The position numbers were made by a program, and so were the translations under genes. The notes under the pieces are model-generated. The model was not told where the DNA came from and did no database searches. It was given only the letters and a program-made list of their open reading frames with translations. Below are positions 1 through 11,040 of a stretch of DNA of 64,000 nucleotides, piece after piece. Within the stretch, counting starts at the first letter, position 1, and each line of letters opens with the position of its first letter. The DNA is from Mantis religiosa (lineage: Eukaryota; Arthropoda; Insecta; Mantodea; Mantidae), in the NCBI GenBank assembly GCA_030765055.1, contig CM060947.1:59794235-59858234 (forward strand), written 5' to 3'.

Positions 1-3000
1 TCTTCGGTAAGTCTGACCTCCTTCTGCTAAATACTGGTGACCCGACATTCCTATCATCCGCTTATGGTACACATTCCGTACTAGACCTTTCTTTCTGCAG
101 TCCGTCATTAGTACCACTACTTGAGTGGTCAGTACTTTTCGACCTCTTTGGCAGTGATCATTACCCCATTAACATTCATTTTGCTGGCCGCCAATGTGTA
201 CCTTCTCGACATCCTCGCTGGATTATTTCCAAAGCTAACTTGGAAAAATTCCAATCCCTCATACACCTCATCGACGATAGTTTCGACACCATCGATGAAA
301 TGGTCGAATACATTACTTGCTCGATCCTGCTCGCAGCAGAATCCAGCATTCCTCGAGGTTTACCTACATCACGTCATATCCCTGTACCGTGGTGCTCCGA
401 GGAATGCACTTTGGCTGTCAAAGCACGCAAACTTGCTTTGCGCATTTTTCAGCGGTACCCGACGGAAGGGAACTTCGTCGCCTTCAAACGTTCTCGCGCT
501 AGGGCACGCTTTATACTTCGCAACGCAAAGCGTAAATCTTGGGAGGCCTATGTGTCTTCGCTTTCCCGGCGCAGCTCTACCCAACAAGTATGGTCAGCTG
601 TTCGGCGGATGTATGGCAAGTATCGCCGGACGATAATTCCCGGCCGTGCCATCAACGGTTCCATGTGCACCACCGAGCAGGACATAGCTGAAGCCCTAGC
701 TACCACATTTGCTGCCACGAGCCAAACTGCCCGCTATGACGCTCTCTTCCTGCCTATTAAGGAAAAGGCGGAGCGGGTACCACTTAATTTTAATAGTGAC
801 TGCACCGAGCCGTACAACAAACCTTTTACCGCAGCCGAGCTCGCCCATTCTCTGGCGTTAGCAAAGGATTCTTCTCCAGGTCCCGATGACGTACACCGAC
901 AGATGCTGCTACATCTTCCATCTGAGCCGCTATGTTTCCTTTTAAACATCTATAACCGCATTTGGCATGAGCGGGTTTTCCCTTCCTCCTGGCGAGAGGG
1001 AATTGTCATCCCCATCCCTCGACCCGGAAAGGACCGCACGCTACCAGCTAGGTACCGCCCCATTTGCCTGACGAGTGTCATCTGTAAGACCTTCGAGCGG
1101 ATGATAAACGCTCGTTTAAATTGGTGGCTAGAAAAACATAATCATCTGTCCAACTTGCAATGCGGTTTTCGTCGCCATCGCTCAAGTGTCGATAATCTAA
1201 CACGCCTTGAGGGGTATATTTCCGATGCCTTTCTACTGAAGCAACATGCCGTGGGCGTGTTCCTAGACCTGGAGAAGGCTTATGACATTACCTGGCGGTA
1301 CGGCATACTCCGTAACCTACATGGTTACGGTATGCGTGGTCATCTACCCGAATTCCTATGCAACTTTTTAAAACTTCGCCGCTTTCGGGTTCGCATAGGA
1401 AACACGATATCACGGGAGAGGATACAGGAGAACGGCGTACCTCAAGGGTTTATTTTGAGCGTCACCCTTTTGCCGTAGCGATTAACGGCATCACTAGTGC
1501 CGTTCGAAGTGGAATTCCATCATCCCTCAATGTTGACGACTTCGCAGCTTATTATAGGTCTGCCAACATAGATCACATTGAGCGCCAACTGCAGCCGACC
1601 ATTGCCCAGCTAGCAGCTTGGGCGCTTCAAACCGGCCTCCGTTTTTCAGCTGCGAAGACGCAGTGTATCCACTTTCACCGCCTACGAGGTATTCACCCGC
1701 CTCCTGATCTTCATTTGAACGGCACACCCCTGCCATTTGTCCCGCACCTGAAGTTCTTGGGCCTCTACTTAGACCGACAGCTCAACTGGGAGCACCACAT
1801 TCGTCACCTTCGAGCCTCTTGCGATCGTTCTCTTCGGGTGCTGAAGGTATTATCTGGAGCATCTTGGGGGGGGGCGATCGCACGGTAATGTTAAGGCTGT
1901 ACCGCTCTCTGGTTCGGTCCAAGCGGGGCTATGGCAGTTTTATTTATGGCGCAGCGACCGCCTCTAAACTTCGCCTTTTAGACACTGTGCATCATACTGG
2001 CATCCGCCTTGCCACAGGAGCTTTCCGCACCAGTCGAGTCGACTGCCTGTATGCAGACTCAGGCGAACCTCCACTCCATATTCGTCGCTCGCTGTTACTC
2101 TGCTCATACGTCTCGAAGTTGGCTAGTTATCCCAATCATCCTTGTTTTAAACCAGTTCTGTGTCCAGATTTAGTCCACCGTTATATGCGCCCTGGTTCTG
2201 GGACACGCCCCATGGGAATAAGATTTCGGGATCTCCTACATTCCCATGGCCTCCGAATGCCTCGCGTGGAGAGGTGGTCTATCAGCCCTTATCCTGCTTG
2301 GCAACTGTATCGTGCGCGGTTCGATCTCGCTCTTTCCAGAAACTCTAAACTCGCTACTCCACATTCGGTGTTCCAACAACTTTTTGCCGAACTACTGGGC
2401 CGGTACCCTAACTATGTTCCGGTCTTTACAGACGGTTCTCAGTTAGGTAGCACTACGGGTTGCGCATTCTTCATTAACGGTGAGGCTCATAAATTTCGCC
2501 TTCTGGACTCCACTTCGGTCTTCTCAGGAGAGTTGTATGCCATCCTCTATCTGCTCCTTTTTATTTGCAAGTTAGCTCCTGGCTCTTTTATTGTCTGCAC
2601 TGACTCTCTGAGTGCGCTTCAGGCCTTGCAACAGCACATTGCCGCTCAGACCCTCGTTTTAAAAATACAGACCCAGATCTCGCAAATGCTCAGGCGCGGG
2701 TACAATTTTGTTTTTACTTGGACCCCAGGCCATGTGGAGATTTCCGGGAACGAGGAGGCGGACGCGGCTGCAAAGCTCGCTTGCCGTTTGCCCCGGAGTT
2801 TAACAACTACTGTGCCATACCAGGATGTGCAACGTTTTTTCCGTCGCCACCTACTATCTGCTTGGCAGCAATTCTGGACAGCTTTACAAGGCACACAACT
2901 CCGGGCAATAAAGGAGAGCGTACGACCCTGGCTAACTTCCTGCAGGGATGACCGGCGACCCGAGGTGATACTCACCCGGCTGAGAGTTGGGCACACACGA

Positions 3001-3428
3001 GCCACTCATGGCCATTTGTTAAGAAGGGAACCGGCCCCTGTGTGTGCTCCATGTGCAGTACGCCTCACTGTGCGGCATGTATTGTTGGATTGCCCGCAGT
3101 ACGCCCGCGTTCGCCAGTCTTTGTGCTTGGAGCCTAACTTGCACGGTGTTTTAGGTGACGACCCAGTGGCCGTGGATAAGGCACTGCGGTTTGTTTTTAA
3201 AATTGGTTTTAATAAACAAGTTTGACTTGTATTTTATATTTACTGCTTTTAGAGTTTTTAAACTATTAGCCTTAGATCGTTTTTTTAATGTTCTTTTAAC
3301 AGTTGAGTGTTTGTTTTATATTTTACCTTTTTAGCTAAATTTTTATAGCTTTTAAGTTTTAGTTTTGACTTAGGGCCCAAATGACCTTGTTGTCAACGGG
3401 CCCTAAAACACCACACTCACTCACTCAC
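1..3428 (+). mobile_element. LINE-A: I-group non-LTR retrotransposon, 3' part
   Basis: The element enters the window from the left, so its 5' UTR, ORF1 and most of the endonuclease lie outside. What remains is the end of an APE-type endonuclease, a reverse transcriptase, a ribonuclease H domain, a Cys-rich C-terminus and an AT-rich 3' UTR. The 3' UTR ends with a GGGCCCAAATGACC-like block and a CACTCACTCACTCACTTA tail near 3428. RT followed by RNase H in one ORF places it in the I/R1-like group. Tails of the same kind recur at 54190-54290, 54600-54720, 55740-55945 and 58990-59250. Past the tail the sequence changes to a gypsy-type integrase relic on the opposite strand. Confidence 0.9.
3..3225 (+). 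pseudogene. LINE-A ORF2 (endonuclease-RT-RNase H), two frameshifts
   Basis: The frame is open at the window edge and reads through the endonuclease end (SDHYPI at 153-170), then RT. Motif A is FLDLEKAYD near 1260-1290 and GVPQG is near 1433. A one-base loss in a T run near 1470 shifts the frame. The RT active-site box follows at about 1537 as NVDDF, where the family usually has an aromatic residue before VDD. A second shift lies in a run of eight G near 1870. The frame ending at 3225 holds RNase H (FTDGS at 2425-2439, then the E, D and D positions, with TPGHVEISGNEEAD) and a C-terminal Cys/His cluster. Domain order and motifs make the assignment firm. The copy cannot encode a full protein. 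Confidence 0.9.
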
Positions 3429-3429
3429 T

Positions 3430-4175
3430 TAACTTTGCAGAATAGACCTTATGTTTAGAACTAAGAGGATGAGACTTACACATCACTCTCTGGCGTGTAA
3501 AGTGCAGAAACGGCTTTTTACCTTCATCATACCGCTTTCTAACAGCATTAGCCCGTTGCAAATATGGACTATGCCGAAAATTCTTGAGGCAACAAATCAT
3601 CTAAATGCTACAAATTAGACATCGGTGAACTTGGGGCATAGGCTAACATAAGACGAGACGGGGTCGTGGAATGTGACTCATAGCGGGCAGAATTAAACGC
3701 TGCTTGCAAACTAGACACATTGGAATCCCATTTTGAGTGGTTGTTATGGTAGAAGGCAATTAAGGCGGATTTAATATTCCTATTGAACCTTTCGGCTTGC
3801 GATGGACAAGGATGAGTGATGGTAAAGACTTTAGTGTCCGAGTTAAACAATTTTTTTAAAAGCAGCCGAAGTGAATTGCGTGCTATTATCGGTCACTAGG
3901 AAATTCAGAGCACCAAACGAGGCAAAAAAGGAAAAAAAAAAAAAAAACAACAACAGAACTTTAATTGCATTCAGTGGTGTAGCGTTAGGAACAGCGCGGC
4001 ATTAATTATTACTAGAACATATTTCACTAGTTAGAACGCGGAAAAGGACCCACAAAACTACGAATAGCTTCTGCATTGGTTTACAATAAACATCGGAGGC
4101 TAACCCCTTCCATAACGTGCATTGAACCGGCTTAGCATAGAACAAACTCGACAGGCTCTAACGCGTGCCTTTGTC
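3430..4175 (-). pseudogene. Gypsy-type LTR retrotransposon integrase relic
   Basis: Reading from 4175 downwards the minus strand shows, with several frameshifts and stops, a Cys-containing integrase N-terminal segment, a VGPFPRS-like block, a core with LVTDN.TQFTS near 3890 (second catalytic Asp), then ERFNRNIKSAL and WDSNVSSLQAAFN at 3608-3850. A basic C-terminal stretch follows down to about 3430. These match the order of retroviral-type integrases of gypsy elements. No LTR, RT or protease was seen next to it. The relic is cut by the 3' tail of LINE-A at about 3428. Confidence 0.75.
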
Positions 4176-4225
4176 ACTTTATTCATCCTCTGCTTAAAAA
4201 TTGCTCACGAATCTTATACTTTGTC

Positions 4226-4449
4226 TTGGCGATACCTTTTTTTCGCAATTTACGTTCTCCAACGTTGCATATAGCACGATGATTGAATTGGGTGAAATGA
4301 TACTCAGATGAGTTCGTGGTCCATGGAGCTTAAAGCTACACCACATTCGTCTATCAGGATAAGGGAAAACCCCGAAAAAAACCTTATACAGGTAACCCAC
4401 CCTGACCAAGATTCCAACTCGGGACCTCTTAAACGTGAGGCAGACATGA
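4226..4449 (-). mobile_element. SINE1 (tRNA-derived), head truncated
   Basis: Reverse-oriented copy of the family seen at 25810-26042 and 41721-41978. The tail motif (a degenerate form of GTTGGAGGACGTAAATTA) is at the left, followed by the TTATCC/GGGTTTTCCC body and the B-box region at the right (GGTCCCGAGTTGGAATC reading minus). It stops before the A-box half of the tRNA-like head. No clear target-site duplication was found. Confidence 0.8.
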
Positions 4450-4954
4450 CTGTACTGTTATTGCTTAAACATGTAAACAACTAAAGGTTGGTACAGCCTG
4501 AGTATAACAACTGCCTCACAGCAAGAGCAAACAAAAGTCGCATTACGCTACGCCTTGACCATGCGTTTGCATAAACTTGAAAGGCAATGCTTCTCTAGTT
4601 CGCAGAGCACTATGTTACATTGTTTTCAACATTCACACTTTTTATGGTCATGCTGTACATTCTGCATCATTCATACTCTGTGGCCAGCCAAATTGTATCA
4701 TATGCGAGCGTACATCCCTCCGGCCTTTACACATACCTTTAAAAGGAGTATTTGTTTTCTATGAAATTCAGGATTAGAGAATTTCCAAATACATTGAACA
4801 CACTGTTCTTTATCGCTGATTTCAAAACAGATTTTATGTGTAACTGAATAGTAAAGGTGCACAATAATGGCATAGCAATATGGCCACCATGATGTCATGG
4901 CTCAGGCATTGACAACATTCAAAGCATTCTTTCGCTGAAAATATCAACATTACG

Positions 4955-5740
4955 TGAAAAAACTAGCAATACTGTAATATGTAATGAAACTGGCAGTGTA
5001 TGATTGTTTATCCACTTTAGTCTTGCCAGCTTTCACGATAATGATAGAAAACAATTACTATCTATTAATTAATAACTACTTTTTCACTATTATACATTGC
5101 CAGTTTCCTTACACATTACAGTATCGCCAAGAATGACGAGCTTCCTATACAGCACTCCCATTACAGTATCGCTAGTTTATAATAAGGAAAAGAAAATCTG
5201 TTGGCAACATTTCCCTGTATGTGTGTTAAGCTTACTACGCAGTATTCTCATTACAGTATTACCAGTTTATAAGAAAAAGAAGATGTAGAAGCAATGTTTC
5301 TCTGTATTTGCAAATTTTATAACTCTGCAGTTAGCAATAACTTGTTTCTGTGACATCATTCCATACCAACATAACTCTACGCTGTAATTGTGCAACTTTA
5401 CCAGGACAGTTGCACTTCCATGAAGCATGCAGTAACCTACATTAAAAATTTCAGATTGTGTGCACTTAAGTGCAACTGCTACACAGCTAACCTTTTAAAA
5501 ATCTCTTAGCTACACTTTGAGATTTAGGGCCTTCAACTGATTTAACTGCAGAAAGACAGCGCAGACTTGGATTGCAATGGAATGACATCACGGAAACAAG
5601 CTGTTGCTTTATGCAACATGTTCTGAAATAAATAAGCAAAGAGGAATGTTGTAAAAAATTTTTCTTTTTCTTGTTATAAACTAGCAATACTGTAATAAGC
5701 AAAGGAACTGGAACAGTATGATAAAATAGGTGTTTAGATG
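4955..5740. repeat. Cluster of short inverted repeats (ATTACAGTAT...CTGGCA unit)
   Basis: Arms of about 37 bp at 4967-5003 and 5092-5128 are near-perfect reverse complements around an AT-rich loop of about 88 bp. The core CTAGCAATACTGTAAT also occurs near 5690, and its complement near 5160 and 5255. The unit is therefore present at least five times in both orientations within 800 bp. It may be a decayed foldback or MITE cluster. No coding content was seen. Confidence 0.6.
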
Positions 5741-6659
5741 ATTTACGAGTGAATTTATATTAATTTATTGTAAATGTAAAAATATGATGCCTATATGCTT
5801 GATGCGTGGAAAAATGATGAAATAGCAGCAGCTGCATCAGAAACATGGTATTATATACACTATACAAGCGCAGAAGAACATGAAACACATTGTAAATATA
5901 ATTCCACATCACAAGTAAAAACAAATTCAATGTGCATTTCTATATCATTTTATTTCGACCTTCGTCGAAAGCATTCTTGGTTTTAGAAGACAATGTAATG
6001 TTTGCTATTAGTGTTTGCTTAAATATAAAAAAACTTGTTAATTATGTACATTAAGGTCACAGCTATTCTAGGATCGCACTGCATTGGTTGTACATGCTAA
6101 TGAACTGAGTACCTACAAACTGCAGCGACTGTGCACTTCAATTACCTGCCAATCTACCTCCACTAAGTAATCGAGTGATAACCTACGATCTGGTCCAAAA
6201 AACGCAAATAATGTTGACTCTAATTACACTAGTACTCTGGCATCCGGTGTCGACAAAATTCTTGCGGAATTAACTTAAAGACTAACCACCGCTTAATAGT
6301 CATCTATGTGAAACTATGCTAATGCCTTATAGAAAGTTAAGTAGACACACCACTTTCTAAAACCTGAATCTCCAGCCTGCTTTACTGCCCAATCCTTCAT
6401 TACCTGCATGTTGCAATGAACCTCTGACCTCGAACATTGTATTATCTCACTTGAACTAGAAAAGCTTACACTTATTTTGAAGATCTGTTCACTAATATAA
6501 ACTGTACCCATAAAATCTTTACATTTTTCAAGTGCTACGCTTTGGCGGCAAATGAAAAGTCGGTTAACGGTAGTACGTAGTACCACTTCAGCTGCTGCCA
6601 ACTTATGCATGCAGTAACATGCTTGCCAGAGGTGATGAAAGTTTTATTCTCGGCATTAT
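5741..6659. other. AT-rich intergenic stretch, nothing recognised
   Basis: Only short open frames without recognisable motifs are present, including one of 98 codons on the minus strand (6314-6610) that matches no family I know. No terminal repeats or microsatellite seen. Confidence 0.5.
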
Positions 6660-6960
6660 AATTGCCGCATCGTAAGTTGGTGATTGGCGTTTTGCCTCCA
6701 CGTGCTATTCAGCTGCGAAAACAAGGAGAGGGAATAAACACGTCACTGACACGTCATTGCGGTCGCATAGCAACCGACAATCCACCAATCAAAAGTAAAC
6801 TGTTGCCATTGCAACCCGGCACGCTTATCCTACGTTGCCAACTCTATCGCACTACACCACGTGCTTTATGCATGACGCTAGTCTATTGGCATGTTGAGGT
6901 TTGCAGTAAGCAGACACTGCTACTATTGGTGCTTCGCGTATGAATCAGCGGTATCACAAT
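6660..6960. promoter_or_regulatory. Promoter-like block: RFX X-box with CCAAT boxes
   Basis: The block is richer in GC than its surroundings. It carries GTTGCCATTGCAAC at 6802-6815, an excellent match to the palindromic RFX X-box. ACCAATC lies just upstream (CCAAT at 6785-6789), with ATTGG at 6683, 6885 and 6925. CACGTCA-type motifs occur twice near 6740-6760. Clusters of CCAAT boxes plus an X-box are known from promoters of ciliary genes. No gene was recognised on either side, so this is an inferred promoter or enhancer only. Confidence 0.35.
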
Positions 6961-7399
6961 ACCGTCGTCGTTCGTTGCTCTTTAGTATGAGACGGTATGC
7001 GTTGTTGGAAGGGAACAGGTGTGGATTTAGTTTCAAGGAATATCTTATGAGGATTTCTGGGTGAATGACCAACCTTTTCAGTTTAATGACCAACCCTTCT
7101 TACCTGCCTTTGTCCGGTACAGTTCTAACATGAATAACCCTTACTGTACTTAGGGTATTTCTCCCTGTCATCACTGCTAAACTAAGAGTGTACTGCTTCA
7201 AGTAGTGAATGTTTCACAGGGTGTAAACAGCTTTACATTTTTGCAACATAATTCGTGTGTTTCGGTGATCAACTTTAGTGTTTCAGTGTAACTTTAATAT
7301 TCAGCTAATTATCGTTACTAATGGCTGTCACAAACACTTGTGCTACAGAAACAGACAGAAAGAAATTATCTGTGAAGATCACAAAAATGTTTTTAGGTA

Positions 7400-7724
7400 C
7401 GGAATCCCAACAAAGGACAAGTAAGGGAAATTACATGTGCGTGTTTAAGACCAAAGTACGAATTGCTTGAACTGGTAAGAGCAAACTGCAATTCCCAAAA
7501 TATATAATTAATGAAATTGCTGCAGAAAAAGGCCACAAAATTATTAGACTTCCTCCCTACCATTGCCATTTTAATGCAATAGGGTTGATTTGGGCCCAAA
7601 TAAAGGGATATGTAGCGCGCAACAATACAGATTTCACTATAACATCTGTTATAAAACTAACAGAAGCAATAGCAAAAATAAGTGCTAAAATTGGAAAGAT
7701 GCTGTTTGTCACACAAAAAAGTTA
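7400..7724 (+). pseudogene. DDE transposase C-terminal relic (Tc1/IS630-like)
   Basis: The plus strand reads KYELLELVR, then after one frameshift EIAAEKGHKIIRLPPYHC, HFNAIGLIWAQIKGYVARNN and a last segment ending at a stop at 7722-7724. LPPYHC.xNPIExIW is the signature around the third catalytic residue of IS630/Tc1-type DDE transposases. Here the expected Glu of the NPIE motif is Gly (NAIG), so the catalytic triad is lost. Only the C-terminal third is present. The N-terminal half of what looks like a related element is at 60624-61206. Confidence 0.7.
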
Positions 7725-9490
7725 GAGTATCAGCATGGGAAAACGACGGCGTTTTGGAAGAAAGTGGAAGAACTCATGATTTCCGTGGGAGATTGCAGCA
7801 GCTCTGACGGTGACGACGACGGCAACAACGATCAGAAAAGCAGTACCAATGACAGCAGCGACTCTGAGATAAGCGGCATATTCCCGTTGGAATAGAATGC
7901 ATAATTCTGGCAGATATAGCACTTTTGTTTCTCTAAATCTTACTGTAGCTAACCATTTATTTTTTGTTCATTTCGAAGATTTCGTATGCTGTAATTAGGT
8001 AACTGCTCACTTAAACGTGTAGACAGTCTTACGACAGTCTTATGATTAATACTGCAATACGCAAATTTCTGGGAATATGTGCGTGTACATTACCGCAGTC
8101 GAACTTCCTCCTCCCCTCTACCCGCTATCTTCATTGCCTAGCACGTGGCGAGGAACGGTACAGTGGCAACGGCGCTATCCCCTCTCCTTCCCCACTCCTT
8201 CAACCGTCAATCACCAACTTATAATGCACCCATAATAGTATGCTTTTGCAGGTATTCCTAAACCGGTAGGGGGTAGGTATATGATTAATCGTTCATTATA
8301 TATTATGAGAGGAAAATGTCTATTATAATATGAACATTTTAAAAAAGGCTGATTGATTTGCATTCAGTAGGTTCACTTGCAGGTTCACTTATATATACAA
8401 AAGTTAACATAAGACATATAGTATACAGGTAATATGAACAACATTATGGAAAACAAAGCAGAGATAATTATATATGATACAAAATGAAACCCTTTTTAAG
8501 CCAGTTTTCACTTGGCCTATGACAGTATGTCTCAACCTTTTTGCAATAGATACCATTCTTGTTATTTATTAAAAACTTATACATTAAAATAAACTTTCAA
8601 CTTGCATCAAATTTTTATTAGTAATGATTTGTCATTGGAACAGTTAGATACTACTTATAGAGCAGCAGCAGCAGTTGAAGAGCCATACTAAAACGTCAAT
8701 AAAATTAAACGGTCTACTACTGCTTCTTTCTGTGATATATTTAGGCAATAAACAAACCTTAACCTACAAATACACCAATTCTAAATAAAGCACAAACGGG
8801 TACAGAAAATTACAGTCGAACACAACATTTCCACATTAAGTATCCGATATAAAATTTCTTGGGCTGCAGTTAAATAAGTATTCAGATACTACAGAAAGTG
8901 AGATTTATCACTGATACATATTACATTAAATAAAGATTTACTGCTCCTTACGTGTCCTGCGCATTGACGTAGTGAACTCGAGCATTGTGCTTTGGTTCAC
9001 TGCCAGGGATCGATCCCATCCCACGATGCTCTCGGCATCACCTGGAAATAGAGTAACCACGCTACATAGCGAATCCTGATTTAGAAAGTCAACTTTCCGG
9101 CTAGAGAGCCGTGTTTCTGATCACATCTCCTCCCCGTGTTGGCTGGATAGTCGCCTACCTCTACCTTGCATTTGTGGGCGTGAGGCCGGCAGTCAGGTTC
9201 AGCACGCTCTAACCCTCTAGCGGATCGTTACGCCATGGGTTGCGTTATTGCAATTTTGAGATAAATGAAAAGGATAATTGTAACGAAATTTCATTATTAG
9301 ATAAAAACAACGGCGTATGAACACTTTTCCACGAGTGAATATACTCTCTTGAGCTATCTCTTACAACTTGACAATAAACCCCAATGTGCATATCTTGAAG
9401 ATGATGATTAAAATTTAGGGGCGCTCAACTCGATGGTCATTAGCATCCTTTCAAAAACTGTATTTCACTTTACAATTCTTCCTTTCACAT
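7725..9490. other. Non-coding, AT-rich; possible tRNA-like repeat near 8950-9235
   Basis: No protein motif was recognised. At 8950-9235 a GC-richer block contains GGGATCGATCCC and, reading minus, a GTTAGAGCGTGC segment resembling the A-box region of tRNA-derived SINEs. It may be a further SINE copy, but no family match or duplication supports it. At 7790-7860 there is a short Asp/Ser-rich coding-like stretch (GACGACGACGGC) without context. Confidence 0.35.
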
Positions 9491-9499
9491 AACTTATCT

Positions 9500-11040
9500 T
9501 TAACGTTCCTTTGACTCTGCTGTGGCTTTGCCTTCACTTTGCTCTAGCTCCACTTTGGCTTTGCTTTGGCTTTACATTAGCTTTGCTCTAGTTTTCCTCC
9601 AGCTCCGCTTTGGCTTTGCTGTGACTTCATTCTGACTTCACCATTTCTCTGCTCTAGCTCTGCTCTGGCTCCGCTCTGGTTCCGTTCTGACTTCTCTCCC
9701 GCTTCACCATAACCTCACTCAGACTTCATTCTAAAATCCCTCTAACTTTGCCCTGGCTTGGCTCTGGCTTTGCTCTGGCTAGGTTCCGGCCGGCCTCCGG
9801 TCCCGCTCTGGCTTCGCTCAGGCTTCGCTCTGCCTTCGCTCTGGCTAGGCCCCGGTCACCACTCCGGTCCTGCTCTGGCTTGGCTCTGGCTCCGCTCAAA
9901 TTCCGCTCTGGCTACGCTCTGGCTCCACTCTGGCTAGGCTCCGGTCCCCGCTACGGTCCTGCACTGGCTTGGCTCTGGGTTCGCTCTGGCTTCACTCTAA
10001 CATTCCTTAACTATACTCTTGCTTGGATCTGTCTTCGTTCTGGCTTCGCTCTTGCTAGGTTCTGGCCCCGCTCCTGTCCCGCTCCGGCCTCACACTCACT
10101 TCGTTCTACACCTTAACTTTGGCTTGGTTCTGGCTTGGCTCCGGCTTCGCTCTGGCTTCGCTCTGGCTAGGATTCGGCCACCACCCTTATCCCACTCCGA
10201 TCCCGATCCCCAGAGGCATACTCCGGTAGGTACGAGAATTGGCGATCCCGGGATCCCAAGCCAAATCTCTCGATTTGGTGCCTCTGAGTGGTGAGAGAGC
10301 TAATGCCAAACGCCCAAACAAGGTGCACATCCGTGTTTGACCCTAATCTAACTTAAAAAAGGTACATTAAACCAAATTCAGAGTAAAGCCAAAGCAAAGT
10401 CAAAGAGAAGCCTGAGTGGAGCCAGAGCAAAGCCAGAGCGAAGCCAGAGCGCAGTCGGAGCCAAGCCAGAACCAAGCCAAAGTTAAGGTGTAGAACGAAG
10501 TTAGTGTGAGGCCGGAGCGGGACAGGAGCGGAGCCAGAATCTAGCAAGAGCCAAGCCAGAAAGAAGACAGATCCAAGCAAGAGTATAGTTAAGGAATGTT
10601 AGAGTGAAGCCAGAGCGAAACCTGAGCCAATCCAGTGCGGGACCGTAGCGGGGACCTGAGCCTAGCCAAAGCTAAGTCAGAGCGTAGCCAGAGCGGAGCC
10701 AGAGCCAAGCCAGAGCGGGACCGGAGTGGTGACCGGCGCCTAGCCACAGCGAAGGCAGAGCGAAGCCAGTGTTAAGGTACAGAATGAAGTTAGTGTGAGG
10801 CCAGAGTAAAATTAGAGCGCAGACGGGCCGGAACATAGCCAGAGTCAAGCTAGAGTGAAGCCAGAGCCAAGCCAGGGTTAGGTTTAAGAATGAAGGTAGT
10901 GAGGCCAGAGCGAAGCCAGAGCGAGACCGAAGGTGGGCCGGAGCCTAGCCAGAGCCAAGTTAGAGAGAATACAGAGTGAAGTTAGAGTGAGGTTTGAGTG
11001 AAGCCGGAGCGAAGTCAGAGTGTAGCCAGAGCCAAGCATA
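9500..11040. repeat. Large palindrome of GC-rich minisatellite arms
   Basis: From about 9500 the plus strand is a degenerate array of GCTCTGGCTTCGCTCTGG-type units. From about 10430 to 11040 the same sequence returns as its reverse complement. Mirror positions agree: 9961 pairs with 10638 and 10019 with 10580, giving a symmetry centre near 10299.5, with small indels further out. As a result mirror-image open frames occur on the two strands (both beginning MLGSV near 10019+ and 10580-), rich in Leu, Ala, Ser and Arg. These are products of the repeat, not genes. Arms are about 600 bp with a spacer of roughly 250 bp. Confidence 0.85.
10203..10345 (+). mobile_element. 5' UTR fragment of the LINE-B/C family inside the palindrome spacer
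   Basis: This stretch closely resembles the 5' leader of LINE-B (26549-26690): CGGTAGGTACGAGAATTGG, GATCCCGGGATCCC, then AAATCTCTCGAT and GCCTCTGAGTGGTGAGAG, followed by CCAAACGCCCAAA. It ends where the right minisatellite arm begins. It is asymmetric within the palindrome, so it is either the seed of the inversion or an insertion into the spacer. Confidence 0.75.

Noticed and set aside
9748..10580. Leu/Ala/Arg-rich open frames, mirrored on the two strands
   Set aside because: They follow from the palindromic minisatellite. Identical proteins on opposite strands are expected from an inverted repeat and are not evidence of genes.
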